Shown: positions 53,882 through 63,554 of the stretch, piece after piece
Position numbering within the stretch: position 1 is the first letter of the stretch
How the letters are laid out: every line of letters starts with the position of its first letter
Assembly (NCBI RefSeq): GCF_014385005.1
Contig: NZ_JACRSZ010000001.1
Location: forward strand, 558,001 to 622,000
From: Jingyaoa shaoxingensis
GTDB lineage: Bacteria > Bacillota > Clostridia > Lachnospirales > Lachnospiraceae
Direction: 5' to 3'
DNA: 64,000 bases
Made by a program: the position numbers and the translations under genes
The notes under the pieces: generated by a model
Told to the model about the DNA's origin: nothing
Databases searched by the model: none
What the model saw: only the letters and a program-made list of their open reading frames with translations

Positions 53882-54946
53882 TTATATATCCAGTTTCATA
53901 TCACCGTATTTAATCCAGCCTTTTTTCCTCATATATTCTGAGATGGCGAGGGTAAGGACTGCCGGAAGGATGATCTGGATCAGAAGAATCTTGATCAGGA
54001 CGATGGTTCCTGATTCTGCCGGTACCATGGTCTGCCAGGTCATGATCTGACCCACCAGCCCGGCCGTTCCCATTCCAGATCCTGTAGCATTGCTGGTCAT
54101 CTTGAAGACCATGGTTCCGACCGGGCCCAAGATGGCGCTGGAAAGTATTGCCGGAAGCCAGATGACCGGTTTGCGCACAATGTTCGGTACCTGCAACATG
54201 GATGTTCCGATCCCCTGCGCTACCAGACCGCCAATTTTATTCTCACGATAAGATGCCACCGCAAATCCCACCATATTACAGCAGCATCCAACGGTAGCTG
54301 CACCGGCAGCCAGACCGGACAGATTCAGAATAATACCAAGTGCTGCAGAACTGATTGGAAGGGTAAGGATCATGCCCATCAGTACAGATACCACAATCCC
54401 CATCAGGAATGGCTGCTGCTCTACGCCCCAGTTAATCATTGCACCAAGACTGGTCATGATCTTTGATACGCCCGGTCCTACCAGGAGACCAACCAGCGAA
54501 CCGGTTCCAATAGTCACAATCGGTGTTACCAGAATATCTACTTTTGTCTTGCCGGCCACCAGATGTCCGCATTCAATACCAATATACGCTGCCAGAAATG
54601 CGCCCAGTGGCTCGCCAGGTCCAGCAAATACCATCGTTCCATCCACCAGCACTGTACCCGCCAGAAGCTTGCTGGCAAATGCTCCCACCATACCTGCAGT
54701 TGCCGCCGATACTACAACCAGGTAACTTTCTTTAAACTTAGCAGCTACGCCAACACCAATTCCCGCACCAGTCAGTGCCGCGGCAACCTTTCCAACCGCA
54801 TAGATCATATCTCCTGTAGAGCCACCGACCAATGTCCCGATCTGCTGTATGATTGTTCCGATAATCAGCGTGGCAAACAATCCCTGTGCCATACCACTCA
54901 GACCATCTATAAAAATACGATCCAGTAAATTTTTGATTCTTTTCAT
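53882..54946 (-). CDS. PfoR-type PTS IIC membrane protein
   Basis: ATG 54946 (AGGAGGGAG upstream) gives 354 residues with about ten membrane segments rich in Gly, Ala and Ile. The pattern MKRIKNLLDRIFIDGLSGMAQ at the start and ESYLVVVSAATAGMVGAFASK inside matches the PTS_EIIC_2 / PfoR family. These are sugar-transport-like proteins without their own IIA or IIB domain; PfoR was first described as a regulator in Clostridium perfringens. The substrate is unknown and no IIB gene is nearby. An orphan gene between deoD and rpoB. Confidence 0.85.
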   Translation of the reverse strand: MKRIKNLLDRIFIDGLSGMAQGLFATLIIGTIIQQIGTLVGGSTGDMIYAVGKVAAALTGAGIGVGVAAKFKESYLVVVSAATAGMVGAFASKLLAGTVLVDGTMVFAGPGEPLGAFLAAYIGIECGHLVAGKTKVDILVTPIVTIGTGSLVGLLVGPGVSKIMTSLGAMINWGVEQQPFLMGIVVSVLMGMILTLPISSAALGIILNLSGLAAGAATVGCCCNMVGFAVASYRENKIGGLVAQGIGTSMLQVPNIVRKPVIWLPAILSSAILGPVGTMVFKMTSNATGSGMGTAGLVGQIMTWQTMVPAESGTIVLIKILLIQIILPAVLTLAISEYMRKKGWIKYGDMKLDI

Positions 54947-55145
54947 CGCGTCTCCCTCCTGCCTTCTCAGATGTCTTGTCACCTGTCATGCTAATAAGTA
55001 TCATACAGGAATCTTTTCATAAAATCAAGTGAATATAGCTTTCTTCTCCTGAGGCAAAAAGCTTTATAACGCACAAAAATCATGCCGAAGCATGATTTTG
55101 TGTTGTATATCTTTTTCGTCTCTCTAAACAATTGTTCTTTTCTGC

Positions 55146-55853
55146 TTACAGTCTGATTGCTGTCTCCAGAGCCACTTTCATCATATTGGTAAACTTGTTC
55201 TGTCTTTCTTCTGCAGTAGTAGCTTCTCCGGTCACGATGGAATCTGAAACGGTAAAGATACCAAGTGCTCTCACACCTGCTCTTGCAGCCTCGCAGTAAA
55301 GTGCATAACTTTCCATTTCGATACCAAGTACGCCCATCTTCGCCCACTGCTTCCACTCCGGTGTTTCGGTATAGAAGACATCACTGGATAAAATATTTCC
55401 TACAATATATGGATAGCCTTCTGCTTCTGCCATCTCCTGCGCAGTCTTTAACAATGTGAAATCCGCAATTGCACTGAAAATACCCGGCAGCTGATACTGA
55501 TGTGCATAATTGCTGTCCGTGCATGCTCCCTGTGCCATGAGAATAGTTCCAAGTTTTGCGTTTTCCTGAGTTGCTCCACAGGAACCCACACGAATCAGAT
55601 TCTTCACTCCATAAAAATGAATCAGTTCATGGCTGTAGATGCCAATGGACGGCATTCCCATTCCGGTTCCCATGACAGATACTTTCTTTCCTTTATAAGT
55701 ACCTGTGTATCCAAACATATTACGAACGGTATTAAACTGTACCGAATTCTCCAGAAATGTCTCTGCGATGACTTTTGCACGAAGCGGATCTCCCGGTAAT
55801 AAAATAGTTTCTGCTATGTCGCCCATATTGGCCGCGTTGTGTGGTGTTGCCAT
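55146..55853 (-). CDS. deoD: Purine nucleoside phosphorylase (DeoD type)
   Basis: The 235-residue hexameric enzyme splits purine ribo- and deoxyribonucleosides into base and sugar phosphate. MATPHNAANMGDIAETILLP leads into PGDPLRAK (phosphate binding), then MGTGMGMPSIGIYSHEL, VGSCGATQ and the substrate site EMESYALYC. ATG 55853 follows AAAGGAGG. A purine salvage gene alone, upstream of PfoR-type gene. Confidence 0.95.
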   Translation of the reverse strand: MATPHNAANMGDIAETILLPGDPLRAKVIAETFLENSVQFNTVRNMFGYTGTYKGKKVSVMGTGMGMPSIGIYSHELIHFYGVKNLIRVGSCGATQENAKLGTILMAQGACTDSNYAHQYQLPGIFSAIADFTLLKTAQEMAEAEGYPYIVGNILSSDVFYTETPEWKQWAKMGVLGIEMESYALYCEAARAGVRALGIFTVSDSIVTGEATTAEERQNKFTNMMKVALETAIRL

Positions 55854-55935
55854 AATCCATTCCTCCTTTGAGTTATAATTCAAACAACTGCATTTACATA
55901 TAATATATCATATGTAACGATTGTTCGCATACTCT

Positions 55936-56748
55936 TTATCTGAAAATTTTCGTGACTGCCGCCTTCTTCTCCATCACATGATCCAGCCACTCCAGACACA
56001 GCGGCATCCATCTGGCAATGTGTTTGTCTGGGTCACGCTGTGCCTCCGGTTCTTCCACCTCTTTGGTTGCCAGTGAAAGTCCATGCACGCCCTCCGGAAA
56101 AAGGTGATATTCCACCGGAATTCTGTACTTTGCCAACTCATTTAATAATAACAGTGAGTTCTCCACAGGTACTGCATCATCAGCAAAAGTTCCCCAGAGA
56201 TAAACCGGCACGCAGTCCTCATCCACCCATTTTTCCAGACTGTATACTTCCTGTTTTGCCGGGTCATCCCCCGCCAGACGCACCAGGCTGCTTCGATGGG
56301 CAAATTCCCCGGATGTGATAACCGGATATGCAAGGATCATACCGTCCGGCCTGTGCTTTTTCAGGTCAGTATTTTCTGTGAAATATTCCTTCCGGTTCCA
56401 CAGGATACCAAGACTTCCCGCCAGATGTCCCCCTGCCGAAAATCCGCACACGTATATATGCTTCTTTTCCATACGATATTCCTGTGCATGATCTCTCAGC
56501 CAGCTTACCGTATCTGAAAGCTGCTGCAACGGAAGATTGCCAAGCATCGGCTGTTTTTTTACTTCATACCAAAGCACAATCGCCATATAGCCATCCTGTA
56601 AAAACTGTTTTGCCACCGGCTCGCCTTCCCGGTCAGACAGGTTCTCATATCCTCCGCCCGGACAGATCACAACTGCTGCCTTGGGTGGTTCTTTCGTCTC
56701 ATAAACATCAATTCGTGCCCCATTTTTTTCCAGTGTGAATTTTTTCAT
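55936..56748 (-). CDS. Alpha/beta-hydrolase (esterase-like)
   Basis: A 270-residue cytoplasmic enzyme of the BD-FAE / xylan-esterase-like group. The oxyanion motif CPGGGYENLSDREGEP (about residues 29-44), nucleophile elbow GFSAGGHLAGSLG (Ser about 107), then Asp in LWGTFADDAVP and His in FPEGVHGLS complete the triad. No signal peptide. Substrate probably acetylated or feruloylated sugar esters. Confidence 0.88.
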   Translation of the reverse strand: MKKFTLEKNGARIDVYETKEPPKAAVVICPGGGYENLSDREGEPVAKQFLQDGYMAIVLWYEVKKQPMLGNLPLQQLSDTVSWLRDHAQEYRMEKKHIYVCGFSAGGHLAGSLGILWNRKEYFTENTDLKKHRPDGMILAYPVITSGEFAHRSSLVRLAGDDPAKQEVYSLEKWVDEDCVPVYLWGTFADDAVPVENSLLLLNELAKYRIPVEYHLFPEGVHGLSLATKEVEEPEAQRDPDKHIARWMPLCLEWLDHVMEKKAAVTKIFR

Positions 56749-56824
56749 TTCAGATCAACCCCCTGTTTTCAGAAAAGTCAGAATATCAGATTCTATGTCT
56801 TCAGTCTATCACAGGCGCATCAAA

Positions 56825-56870
56825 AAAGCAAAAAAGAACCACAGACATGTCTCCATGCTGTGGTCCTCAT
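56825..56870 (-). terminator. rplJL terminator
   Basis: GACCACAGCATGG and CCATG...CTGTGGTTC pair, followed on the minus strand by CTTTTTTGCTTTTTTG, 20 bases after the rplL stop. Confidence 0.85.
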
Positions 56871-56887
56871 CATTCTGTATGCTTAAA

Positions 56888-57274
56888 TTATTTAAGAGTA
56901 ACTTTAGCGCCTTCTGCTTCCAGTTTTGTCTTAAGTTCTTCAGCTTCAGCTTTAGAAGCGCCTTCTTTAACTACCTTAGGAGCGCCATCTACAACTTCTT
57001 TAGCTTCTTTCAGTCCAAGACCTGTTGCTTCACGAACAACTTTGATAACTTTAACTTTGTTTGGTCCAACTTCTGTCAGTTCTACGTCGAACTCATCTTT
57101 TTCTTCTGCTGCTTCTGCTGCTCCAGCTGCTGCTACTACAACACCTGCTGCTGCGGATACACCAAATTCTTCTTCACATGCTTTTACTAAATCATTTAAC
57201 TCTAAAACTGTAAGCTCTTTGATAGCTTCAATAAATTCAGCTGTTGTTAATTTTGCCATTTTATTTTCCTCCAT
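56888..57274 (-). CDS. rplL: 50S ribosomal protein L7/L12
   Basis: A 128-residue stalk protein: N-terminal helical dimer region ([20 protein letters not shown]), an Ala/Gly hinge ([19 protein letters not shown]) and C-terminal domain [20 protein letters not shown]. It recruits GTPases to the ribosome. Downstream of rplJ by 100 bases. Confidence 0.98.
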   Translation of the reverse strand: MEENKMAKLTTAEFIEAIKELTVLELNDLVKACEEEFGVSAAAGVVVAAAGAAEAAEEKDEFDVELTEVGPNKVKVIKVVREATGLGLKEAKEVVDGAPKVVKEGASKAEAEELKTKLEAEGAKVTLK

Positions 57275-57374
57275 TTTTTGATATTATTCTTTTCGCTTCG
57301 CCGTCATGCTGCCAGCGAGATTCGTTTTGTAATGTCAGGCTGCTTCGTCAGTACCTGACTCTGCCATATACGAC

Positions 57375-57863
57375 TTAAGCCTCTTTGGACTCTGCGATCT
57401 GGCTGATAACACGTGCAAAGTTTGCAATTGGGGACTGGATGCTTCCAAGCAGTTTTCCAAGAAGTTCTTCTCTTGATGGAACATCTTTCAGTGCCTGAAT
57501 AGCTGTCTCATCATAGTAGCCACCTTCTACAACACCTGCAACAAGCTTCAGTGCTGGTACAGTCTTTGCATGTTTTGCAAGGATTCTGATAGGAGCAGTT
57601 GCGTCAGTCTTGCTGATTGCAACAGCGTTAGGTCCTTCCAGACTCTTTGTCAGTGGTTCGTAGTCTGTTCCTTTGAATGCAAAGTTCATCATTGTGTTCT
57701 TGTAAACTTTGTAAACAACACCAGCTTCTCTCATCTCTTTACGAAGAGCTGTATCCTGCTCTACAGTAATTCCACTGTAAGTAACCAGAACAACAGACTG
57801 CGCGTCTTTAATATGTTCGCTGATTTCTTCAACGACCGGTTTCTTCAGTTCTACTTTTGCCAT
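57375..57863 (-). CDS. rplJ: 50S ribosomal protein L10
   Basis: ATG 57863 gives 162 residues; GGAGG precedes it. It starts MAKVELKKPVVEEISEHIKD and has KNTMMNFAFKGTDYEPL and the C-terminal helix that binds L7/L12. A frame to 57941 runs through the attenuator and is not used. Controlled by the L10 leader. Confidence 0.97.
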   Translation of the reverse strand: MAKVELKKPVVEEISEHIKDAQSVVLVTYSGITVEQDTALRKEMREAGVVYKVYKNTMMNFAFKGTDYEPLTKSLEGPNAVAISKTDATAPIRILAKHAKTVPALKLVAGVVEGGYYDETAIQALKDVPSREELLGKLLGSIQSPIANFARVISQIAESKEA

Positions 57864-57914
57864 GAATGGTGCACCTCCTTTATAGTTTGTGTACCGCCGC
57901 ATGAATTCCGGAAA

Positions 57915-58040
57915 TATGAAATAAAAAACCTCTCTGCGCACAGAGAGGTAAATAAATCATTTCTTTAAGAAATTCTTTACTCCTCGGCAGGCGTTTTCAT
58001 CCTTATGCCTTGCGGCACCTGCTGTCTTCGGCAGTTCTTT
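57915..58040 (-). ncRNA. L10 leader with attenuator
   Basis: On the minus strand: CCGAAGACAGCAGGTGCCGC, then GGCATAAGGATGAAAACGCC and TGCCGAGGAG, the conserved L10-L7/L12 binding kink-turn, followed by a terminator ACCTCTCTG (57928-57936) / CAGAGAGGT (57941-57949) and six Ts. When free L10-L12 complex binds, the terminator forms and rplJL expression falls. Confidence 0.9.
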
Positions 58041-58043
58041 TTG

Positions 58044-58072
58044 AAGATATCACAGTTTTTTGTCTGTGTCAA
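58044..58072 (-). promoter_or_regulatory. rplJL promoter
   Basis: TTGACA (58067-58072) and TATCTT (58044-58049), spacing 17. The transcript begins just before the L10 leader. Confidence 0.8.
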
Positions 58073-58219
58073 CTGTTTTTTCATTTTTTTACAAAATATC
58101 AGAAGCTGCTGTAATTATTCGAATTTCCCTGTCCTGCCACAATCTTGCTCTGTTCTACTGTCTTGCGAGCCCGAAACGGAAATAACTCAAACTCATGCCA
58201 TTTTACAACTTTTTCGTTT

Positions 58220-58432
58220 TTATACTTTTATTCTGTCTGCAATGTCTTTACTCACTGCAAACTGTCTTCCCTGTGCGGATACAATCATATTTCCGCAGAA
58301 GTTCTGAATCACTTTGATCGTACTGCCTTCTTCGATATGACCTTCCCTTAAAAAATTCAGGATCTCCGGTGCTCCGAACATCCATTTTATGGTACAGGCA
58401 TTGCCAGCCGTCTGTGCGGATAAGTTTCGCAT
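58220..58432 (-). CDS. FeoA-domain protein
   Basis: A 70-residue SH3-like protein; MRNLSAQTAGNACTIKWMFG, then LREGHIEEGSTIKVIQNF and the end FAVSKDIADRIKV fit FeoA. FeoA helps FeoB take up Fe2+, but there is no feoB nearby, so this may be a stand-alone relative. It sits inside the ribosomal protein cluster between rplA and rplJ. GAGGAG precedes the start. Confidence 0.8.
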   Translation of the reverse strand: MRNLSAQTAGNACTIKWMFGAPEILNFLREGHIEEGSTIKVIQNFCGNMIVSAQGRQFAVSKDIADRIKV

Positions 58433-58451
58433 TTCCCCATCTCCTCTCAGG

Positions 58452-58482
58452 AATGTCTCGGGCTTTTGGCCCGTGGGACATT
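58452..58482 (-). promoter_or_regulatory. Hairpin in the feoA-like leader
   Basis: AATGTCTC-GGGC and GCCCGTGGGACATT pair with one bulge around TTTTG, 20 bases before the start codon. No U tract, so more likely a stability or translation element. Confidence 0.5.
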
Positions 58483-58515
58483 GGGTTCTGAATAATCCCC
58501 CGTTTTCTTAAATCA

Positions 58516-58545
58516 ATCTTACTCTTCGACTATTGTATTAGTCAA
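58516..58545 (-). promoter_or_regulatory. feoA-like promoter with dyad
   Basis: TTGACT (58540-58545) and TAAGAT (58516-58521), spacing 18. The dyad GACTATTGTATTAGTC (58528-58543; GACTA/TAGTC with 6 bases between) covers -35 and spacer, a possible metal-repressor site. Confidence 0.55.
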
Positions 58546-58661
58546 TAAGAAACATTCTTAGGAAATGCTAGTATCTGCAAGGCTTTTCTGCCTGCTGATA
58601 GATGCCGGCAACTTGTATCCCGATGGTTCTGGAAGCCAGAAAACACCGTCCCCAATGGCAC

Positions 58662-58693
58662 AAAAAAAACCCGGAATCTTTCGATTCCGGGTT
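58662..58693 (-). terminator. rplKA terminator
   Basis: AACCCGGAATC (58668-58678) and GATTCCGGGTT (58683-58693), 11-bp perfect stem with TTTC loop and eight Ts on the minus strand, 20 bases after the rplA stop. Confidence 0.93.
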
Positions 58694-58712
58694 TGCATCT
58701 AAGAACTAAATC

Positions 58713-59405
58713 CTAAACAAATTTAGCAGTATTCAGTTTTACGCCAGGTCCCATTGTAGAAGTGATTGTTACACTCTTCAGGTACTGACCCTTTAATGCT
58801 GCTGGTCTTGCTTTTGTAATAGCTCCGATAAGCGTCTGGAAGTTGTCGCTCAGCATTTCTTCTGTGAAAGAAGCTTTTCCGATTGGCACGTGAATGATGT
58901 TTGTCTTATCCAATCTGTATTCAATCTTACCAGCTTTGATATCGTTGATAGCTTTTGTTACGTCCATAGTAACTGTACCAGCTTTTGGGTTTGGCATTAA
59001 GCCTTTTGGTCCAAGTACACGACCCAGACGACCAACAACACCCATCATATCAGGTGTAGCTACTACTACGTCAAAGTCTAACCAACCTTCGTTCTGAATC
59101 TTCGGAATCAGTTCTTCTGCTCCTACGAAATCAGCTCCGGCTGCCAGTGCTTCATCAGCTTTTGCGTTCTTAGCGAATACAAGAACACGAACTGTTTTAC
59201 CAGTTCCATGAGGCAGTACAACTGCACCACGGATCTGCTGATCTGCATGACGTCCGTCACATCCGGTTCTGATATGAACTTCGATTGTTTCATCAAATTT
59301 TGCTACAGCATTTTTCTTTACTACGCTGATTGCATCAGCTGCTTCGTAAAGAGTTGTGCGGTCAATTGCTTTAGCCGCATCAGTATATCTTTTTCCTCTT
59401 TTCAT
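58713..59405 (-). CDS. rplA: 50S ribosomal protein L1
   Basis: A 230-residue two-domain protein of the L1 stalk. [35 protein letters not shown] (rRNA contact), and [15 protein letters not shown] segment [16 protein letters not shown]. Full length; 71 bases after rplK. Confidence 0.98.
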   Translation of the reverse strand: MKRGKRYTDAAKAIDRTTLYEAADAISVVKKNAVAKFDETIEVHIRTGCDGRHADQQIRGAVVLPHGTGKTVRVLVFAKNAKADEALAAGADFVGAEELIPKIQNEGWLDFDVVVATPDMMGVVGRLGRVLGPKGLMPNPKAGTVTMDVTKAINDIKAGKIEYRLDKTNIIHVPIGKASFTEEMLSDNFQTLIGAITKARPAALKGQYLKSVTITSTMGPGVKLNTAKFV

Positions 59406-59476
59406 ATTAAATAACCTCCTGGTGGTATTTGCGGGAATCTCCCTCCCACTTTACATTGCTCAGTTACGATAAAATC

Positions 59477-59902
59477 TTATTCTTCTACTGTGATACCCAT
59501 ACTTCTTGCTGTTCCGGCGATCATGCTCATAGCTGCTTCTACGGAACTTGCGTTAAGGTCTGGCATCTTCATTTCTGCGATCTCACGGATCTTGTCTTTG
59601 CTGATTGTTGCAACTTTTGTCTTGTTAGGAACACCTGATCCGGATTTCAGATTGCAGGCTTTCTTAAGAAGAACTGCTGCAGGCGGAGTCTTTGTTACGA
59701 AGCTGAAGCTTCTGTCTGCATATACAGTGATAACTACAGGGATGATCAGATCACCCTTGTCTGCTGTTCTTGCGTTGAATTCTTTTGTAAACTGTACAAT
59801 GTTAACACCGTGCTGACCAAGAGCTGGTCCGACAGGTGGAGCTGGTGTTGCTTTGCCAGCAGGAATCTGTAATTTAATATAACCTGTTACTTTCTTTGCC
59901 AT
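59477..59902 (-). CDS. rplK: 50S ribosomal protein L11
   Basis: ATG 59902 (AGGAGG upstream) gives the standard 141 residues: [34 protein letters not shown] and the C-terminal rRNA-binding domain ending [13 protein letters not shown] longer frame upstream has no ribosome site. Needed for GTPase function and stringent response. Confidence 0.98.
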   Translation of the reverse strand: MAKKVTGYIKLQIPAGKATPAPPVGPALGQHGVNIVQFTKEFNARTADKGDLIIPVVITVYADRSFSFVTKTPPAAVLLKKACNLKSGSGVPNKTKVATISKDKIREIAEMKMPDLNASSVEAAMSMIAGTARSMGITVEE

Positions 59903-59982
59903 AATAAGGCACCTCCTTGTGGTATTGTCGGGGGATTTCCCTCCCACTGTCTAACCGTCTGCGAATTGACGGATGACTTCAT

Positions 59983-60498
59983 TTACATTTTCTGAATCTC
60001 TGTGAAACTTATTTCTACCGGTGTTTCACGACCGAACAGCTCAACATTAATGGTAACGCTCTGTTTTGCTTCATTAATGCTCTGGATCACACCGACTGTA
60101 TCCTTCCAGATACCACCGATGACATTCACCATATCACCAACACCGAAATCAACTTCTACGTTATCATTCTTAATTCCCAACGGCTTCATCTCTTCTTCCG
60201 TAAGTGGCACAGGCTTGGATCCCGGACCGACAAATCCTGTCACACCACGGGTATTCCTTACGACATACCAGGTGTCATCATTCATCACCATGTTGAGTAG
60301 CACATAACCCGGAAACATTTTCTTCTGGACTGCTTTTGAAACGCCATTCTTTACTTCAACAACCTCTTCCAGCGGTACACGTACCTCAAGAATCTGGTCT
60401 TCGAGATGTCTGTTTTCAATTGTTTTTTCAATATTCGCCTTTACCTTGTTCTCATATCCTGAGTAGGTATGAACGACATACCAGTTTGCTTCTGACAT
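59983..60498 (-). CDS. nusG: Transcription termination/antitermination factor NusG
   Basis: A 171-residue protein: NGN domain (MSEANWYVVHTYSGYENKVK, MFPGYVLLNMV, RNTRGVTGFVG) and C-terminal KOW domain (FGVGDMVNVIGGIWKDTVGV). It binds RNA polymerase and couples it to the ribosome. Follows secE by 15 bases. Confidence 0.98.
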   Translation of the reverse strand: MSEANWYVVHTYSGYENKVKANIEKTIENRHLEDQILEVRVPLEEVVEVKNGVSKAVQKKMFPGYVLLNMVMNDDTWYVVRNTRGVTGFVGPGSKPVPLTEEEMKPLGIKNDNVEVDFGVGDMVNVIGGIWKDTVGVIQSINEAKQSVTINVELFGRETPVEISFTEIQKM

Positions 60499-60513
60499 AT
60501 GCTCACCTTGTCC

Positions 60514-60720
60514 TTACTTAATAAAGAAATTAATACCATACTGAACAACACTGTCAATCACTGTGATCAGTGCTCCCAGTATTACAGAAACTACTGTAAC
60601 TGCGACTGTCTGTTTTACGAGATCATCTTTGTTTGGCCAGATAATCTTGTTGAACTCAGCCTTGAGTCCGTCTGACCAACTCTGTGCAGGGACCTTATCT
60701 TTCTTAGAATTGTCTCCCAT
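60514..60720 (-). CDS. secE: Preprotein translocase subunit SecE
   Basis: A 68-residue single-helix SecE: AEFNKIIWPNKDDLVKQTVA followed by the membrane helix TVVSVILGALITVIDSVVQY. It clamps SecY in the membrane. Normal short gram-positive form. Confidence 0.97.
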   Translation of the reverse strand: MGDNSKKDKVPAQSWSDGLKAEFNKIIWPNKDDLVKQTVAVTVVSVILGALITVIDSVVQYGINFFIK

Positions 60721-60748
60721 GTTGTTCTCCTTTCACAAATAGACAGGA

Positions 60749-60898
60749 TTATTTTGTTTCTTTGTGCAGTGTGTGTTTCTTACAGAATCTGCAGTACTTC
60801 TGTGTCTCCATTCTGTCAGGATGATTCTTTTTGTCTTTTGTTGTGTTGTAATTTCGCTGCTTACATTCTGTGCATGCCAATGTGATTCTTGTGCGCAC
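60749..60898 (-). CDS. rpmG: 50S ribosomal protein L33
   Basis: A 49-residue gene starting with GTG 60898 (GAGGTGG upstream), below usual length cut-offs. [20 protein letters not shown], then [15 protein letters not shown]: the two CxxC pairs mark the zinc-binding (C+) form of L33. First gene of rpmG-secE-nusG. Confidence 0.95.
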   Translation of the reverse strand: MRTRITLACTECKQRNYNTTKDKKNHPDRMETQKYCRFCKKHTLHKETK

Positions 60899-60924
60899 AA
60901 CTTCCACCTCGCTCTCAAACAAAT

Positions 60925-60960
60925 TTTTGTGGATGACCCGCGACGGTCATCAAATTTTTA
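60925..60960 (-). promoter_or_regulatory. Leader hairpin before rpmG
   Basis: GATGACCC/GGTCATC around 60933-60952 form a stem of 7 bp with a GCGAC-type loop, 35 bases ahead of the start codon. Function unknown. Confidence 0.45.
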
Positions 60961-60997
60961 GGCATAAAAAAAAAGCCCTACTTCCATTCGCTCGTAC

Positions 60998-61027
60998 ATC
61001 TTAACATACGAATATATGGCTCGTCAA
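60998..61027 (-). promoter_or_regulatory. rpmG-secE-nusG promoter
   Basis: TTGACG (61022-61027) and TAAGAT (60998-61003), spacing 18, minus strand. Confidence 0.65.
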
Positions 61028-61091
61028 GTCTTTTTTTATCTCTTCTCTCATATATTTTATAAAATTCTCTTTCAAACATCTGGAGTTTATT

Positions 61092-61916
61092 ATGCCTCAT
61101 TCTGCACGTTTACGCAAGCTTTTTCTGATTCTGTTCTTCTGTCTCTGCTTTGGCGCAGGACGCCTCGCCGCCCGGTCCGTACCCCAATCTGCCCCTGCAT
61201 CTTCCATTCTCCGGCCGGAAGCCGCCAACTGGGGGTTAAGTTTTCAGGAAGAAGGGAAAACTCCCGTAGGAAACGCTTCCATATCAGAGCTGCTTCCTTA
61301 TCATGCATTCTATGCACAGGACACAGAAGATAAGGTCATCTATCTGACCTTTGACTGCGGTTACGAGAATGGTAATACACCTGCTACCCTGGATGCTCTG
61401 AAGAAGCATCAGGTATCTGCCACATTCTTTACGGTGGGCACCTTCCTGGAATCAGAACCGGATCTGGTAAAGCGCATGATCGCGGAAGGACACACTGTAG
61501 GAAACCACACCTGGCATCATCCGGATATGTCCGCCATATCCACCAGAGAATCATTCTCAGAAGAACTGAACAGTACCGCTGATGCCTACCGCCAGATCAC
61601 CGGTCAGGAGATGCCCCGCTATTACCGGCCGCCTCAGGGCAAATACAGCACAGAGAACCTGCAGATGGCAAAGGATCTTGGCTATTCTACTTTTTTCTGG
61701 AGCCTTGCCTATGTGGACTGGTACCAGGATAACCAACCTTCCAGAGAAGAAGCCTTTGACAAACTTCTGGGACGGATACACCCCGGAGCCATCGTACTGC
61801 TGCATAATACCTCTTCCACCAACGCTGCGATCCTGGATGAACTGCTGACGAAGTGGGAAGATATGGGCTATCACTTCGGCACACTGCAGGAGCTGGTTGA
61901 ACAGAGCCTGACCTGA
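61092..61916 (+). CDS. Polysaccharide deacetylase, PdaA-like
   Basis: The 274-residue secreted or membrane-anchored enzyme has an N-terminal hydrophobic signal (about residues 8-22) and a NodB domain. Motifs are IYLTFDCGYENGNTP (about 84-98, metal Asp), GHTVGNHTWHHPDMS (His-x-x-x-x-His set), RYYRPPQGKYS and HPGAIVLLHN. The TFDCGYENG form is typical of PdaA, which removes acetyl groups from muramic acid so that spore-cortex lactam can form. A role in sporulation or wall modification is likely. GGAG at -9. Confidence 0.92.
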   Translation: MPHSARLRKLFLILFFCLCFGAGRLAARSVPQSAPASSILRPEAANWGLSFQEEGKTPVGNASISELLPYHAFYAQDTEDKVIYLTFDCGYENGNTPATLDALKKHQVSATFFTVGTFLESEPDLVKRMIAEGHTVGNHTWHHPDMSAISTRESFSEELNSTADAYRQITGQEMPRYYRPPQGKYSTENLQMAKDLGYSTFFWSLAYVDWYQDNQPSREEAFDKLLGRIHPGAIVLLHNTSSTNAAILDELLTKWEDMGYHFGTLQELVEQSLT

Positions 61917-61934
61917 AAAACATTACTGTTCACA

Positions 61935-62834
61935 TTATATCTGATACATAGGATCACAGTGTTCCAATCTAATCTCTTTTCCTGTAAACGGCTGTAAAAA
62001 GCGCACTTTCCAGGCGCACAGTCTGGTTACATCCTGATGGGGAATCCCTCTTCCATACAGAGGATCTCCCATCAAAGGATGACCGATGTATGCCATATGC
62101 ACACGGATCTGATGGGTACGCCCAGTCTCCAGCCGGAGACGTACCAGTGCCTGTTCCTTCTCCTGTTTCCAAACCAGATAGCGTGTCACTGCCCGCCTGC
62201 CTTCTTCCGTCACCCGCATCTTCTGCCCCTGCCCGGCCACTGTTTTCTCTTTTCCAACAGGCACCGTAACTACCTGTTCCTCTCTTTGTGCTTCCTGCGG
62301 AAATATTCCCTGACACCATGCCAGATATTCCTTAGTAAAAACACCCTGTTCCTTCTGCTCCCACAGTCTTGCTGCTGCAATACGATTCCTGGCAAACACC
62401 AGAATCCCCGATGTATCTTTGTCCAGCCGTCCGATACTGTGTATTACAGTCTGTTCACCGAGAGAAGTAAAATAAGTTGCCAGATCTCCTGCAACCGTAT
62501 CCTGGCTGTGTCCTGCCACCGGATGTGTCACGCGCCCGGCAGATTTCCAGACACAAATCACATCTGCATCCTCATACAGGATCTCCGGCATGACACCGGA
62601 ACCTTTTACTTTTCCGCAGTCAGTTCTTTGTTCCTGAATCAGAATTGTCAAAACATCTCCAGTCTGCAGAATCTGGTTTATCCTGCATCGTTCTCCGTTT
62701 CTCCGTATTCCATTTTCCCGGAACTTCAGGCTGCGGATCTGCGCAGGCGTCAGATAAAGTTCTTTTTTCAGATACTGTTCCAGCTTTTTTCCCTGCCAGT
62801 TCTCCTCTATCTGCATCGTGACAGTCTGCCTCAT
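61935..62834 (-). CDS. RluA-family pseudouridine synthase
   Basis: A 299-residue enzyme with an S4-like N-terminus ([20 protein letters not shown]) and catalytic domain: [19 protein letters not shown] holds the nucleophile Asp (about residue 140). It then has [20 protein letters not shown]. It makes pseudouridine in rRNA or tRNA; target cannot be read. Overlaps ispD by 4 bases. Confidence 0.93.
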   Translation of the reverse strand: MRQTVTMQIEENWQGKKLEQYLKKELYLTPAQIRSLKFRENGIRRNGERCRINQILQTGDVLTILIQEQRTDCGKVKGSGVMPEILYEDADVICVWKSAGRVTHPVAGHSQDTVAGDLATYFTSLGEQTVIHSIGRLDKDTSGILVFARNRIAAARLWEQKEQGVFTKEYLAWCQGIFPQEAQREEQVVTVPVGKEKTVAGQGQKMRVTEEGRRAVTRYLVWKQEKEQALVRLRLETGRTHQIRVHMAYIGHPLMGDPLYGRGIPHQDVTRLCAWKVRFLQPFTGKEIRLEHCDPMYQI

Positions 62835-63538
62835 GCTTCCGGCCCCACCGTTCTTCTGCTTAAAATATTCTCTGCGATCACCAGATCTTCCGGCGTGGTA
62901 ACCTTAATGTTATCATAGGAACCCATAACCAGCTTCACCGGGCAGATCCCAAGTGTCTCTACAATCATGGAGTCATCTGTTACGCCTTCCATGCTGCCCT
63001 TGCGGATCTCTCTGTGTGCCTGACAAATCAGATCGTAACGGAATACCTGAGGGGTCTGCACATTCCACAGCGTTTTACGATCCAGTGTCCTCTCAACGAT
63101 GCCCTCTGCATTTCCTACTTTCATAGTATCTTTTGTCGGAACTGCTGCCACACATGCGCCGTACTTATCTGCCGCTTCCATGGTACGCTCCAGCATCTCC
63201 CCATCCGGGAATGGTCTTGCACCGTCATGAATAAATACAATATCACAGGCTTCGCAGGCTTTCAGACCTTCATAGACCGAATCATACCGTTCTTTTCCGC
63301 CAGGCACCACATACTTTACTTTCTGAAAGCCGTACTTCTCTACAATTCGCCAGCAAAACGGAATGGCGTCCTTGCCGGTAACCAGAATAATCTCTGATAT
63401 CAAATCCGACTGTTCAAAGCATTCCAGTGAATAATATAATAAGGGTTTCCCATCCAGTTCCAGGAACTGCTTCGGCACTGCACTTCCCATTCTTTTTCCT
63501 TGTCCTGCTGCCAGCACAATGGCTTTTGCGTTCTTCAT
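62831..63538 (-). CDS. ispD: 2-C-methyl-D-erythritol 4-phosphate cytidylyltransferase
   Basis: The 235-residue third enzyme of the MEP isoprenoid pathway, joining MEP with CTP. Nucleotide loop [14 protein letters not shown] (about residues 5-18), [23 protein letters not shown], and TPQVFRYD near 160 are all present. Coupled to the RluA gene by a 4-base overlap (ATGA). Confidence 0.97.
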   Translation of the reverse strand: MKNAKAIVLAAGQGKRMGSAVPKQFLELDGKPLLYYSLECFEQSDLISEIILVTGKDAIPFCWRIVEKYGFQKVKYVVPGGKERYDSVYEGLKACEACDIVFIHDGARPFPDGEMLERTMEAADKYGACVAAVPTKDTMKVGNAEGIVERTLDRKTLWNVQTPQVFRYDLICQAHREIRKGSMEGVTDDSMIVETLGICPVKLVMGSYDNIKVTTPEDLVIAENILSRRTVGPEA

Positions 63539-63554
63539 GGCATTTCTCCTTTGC

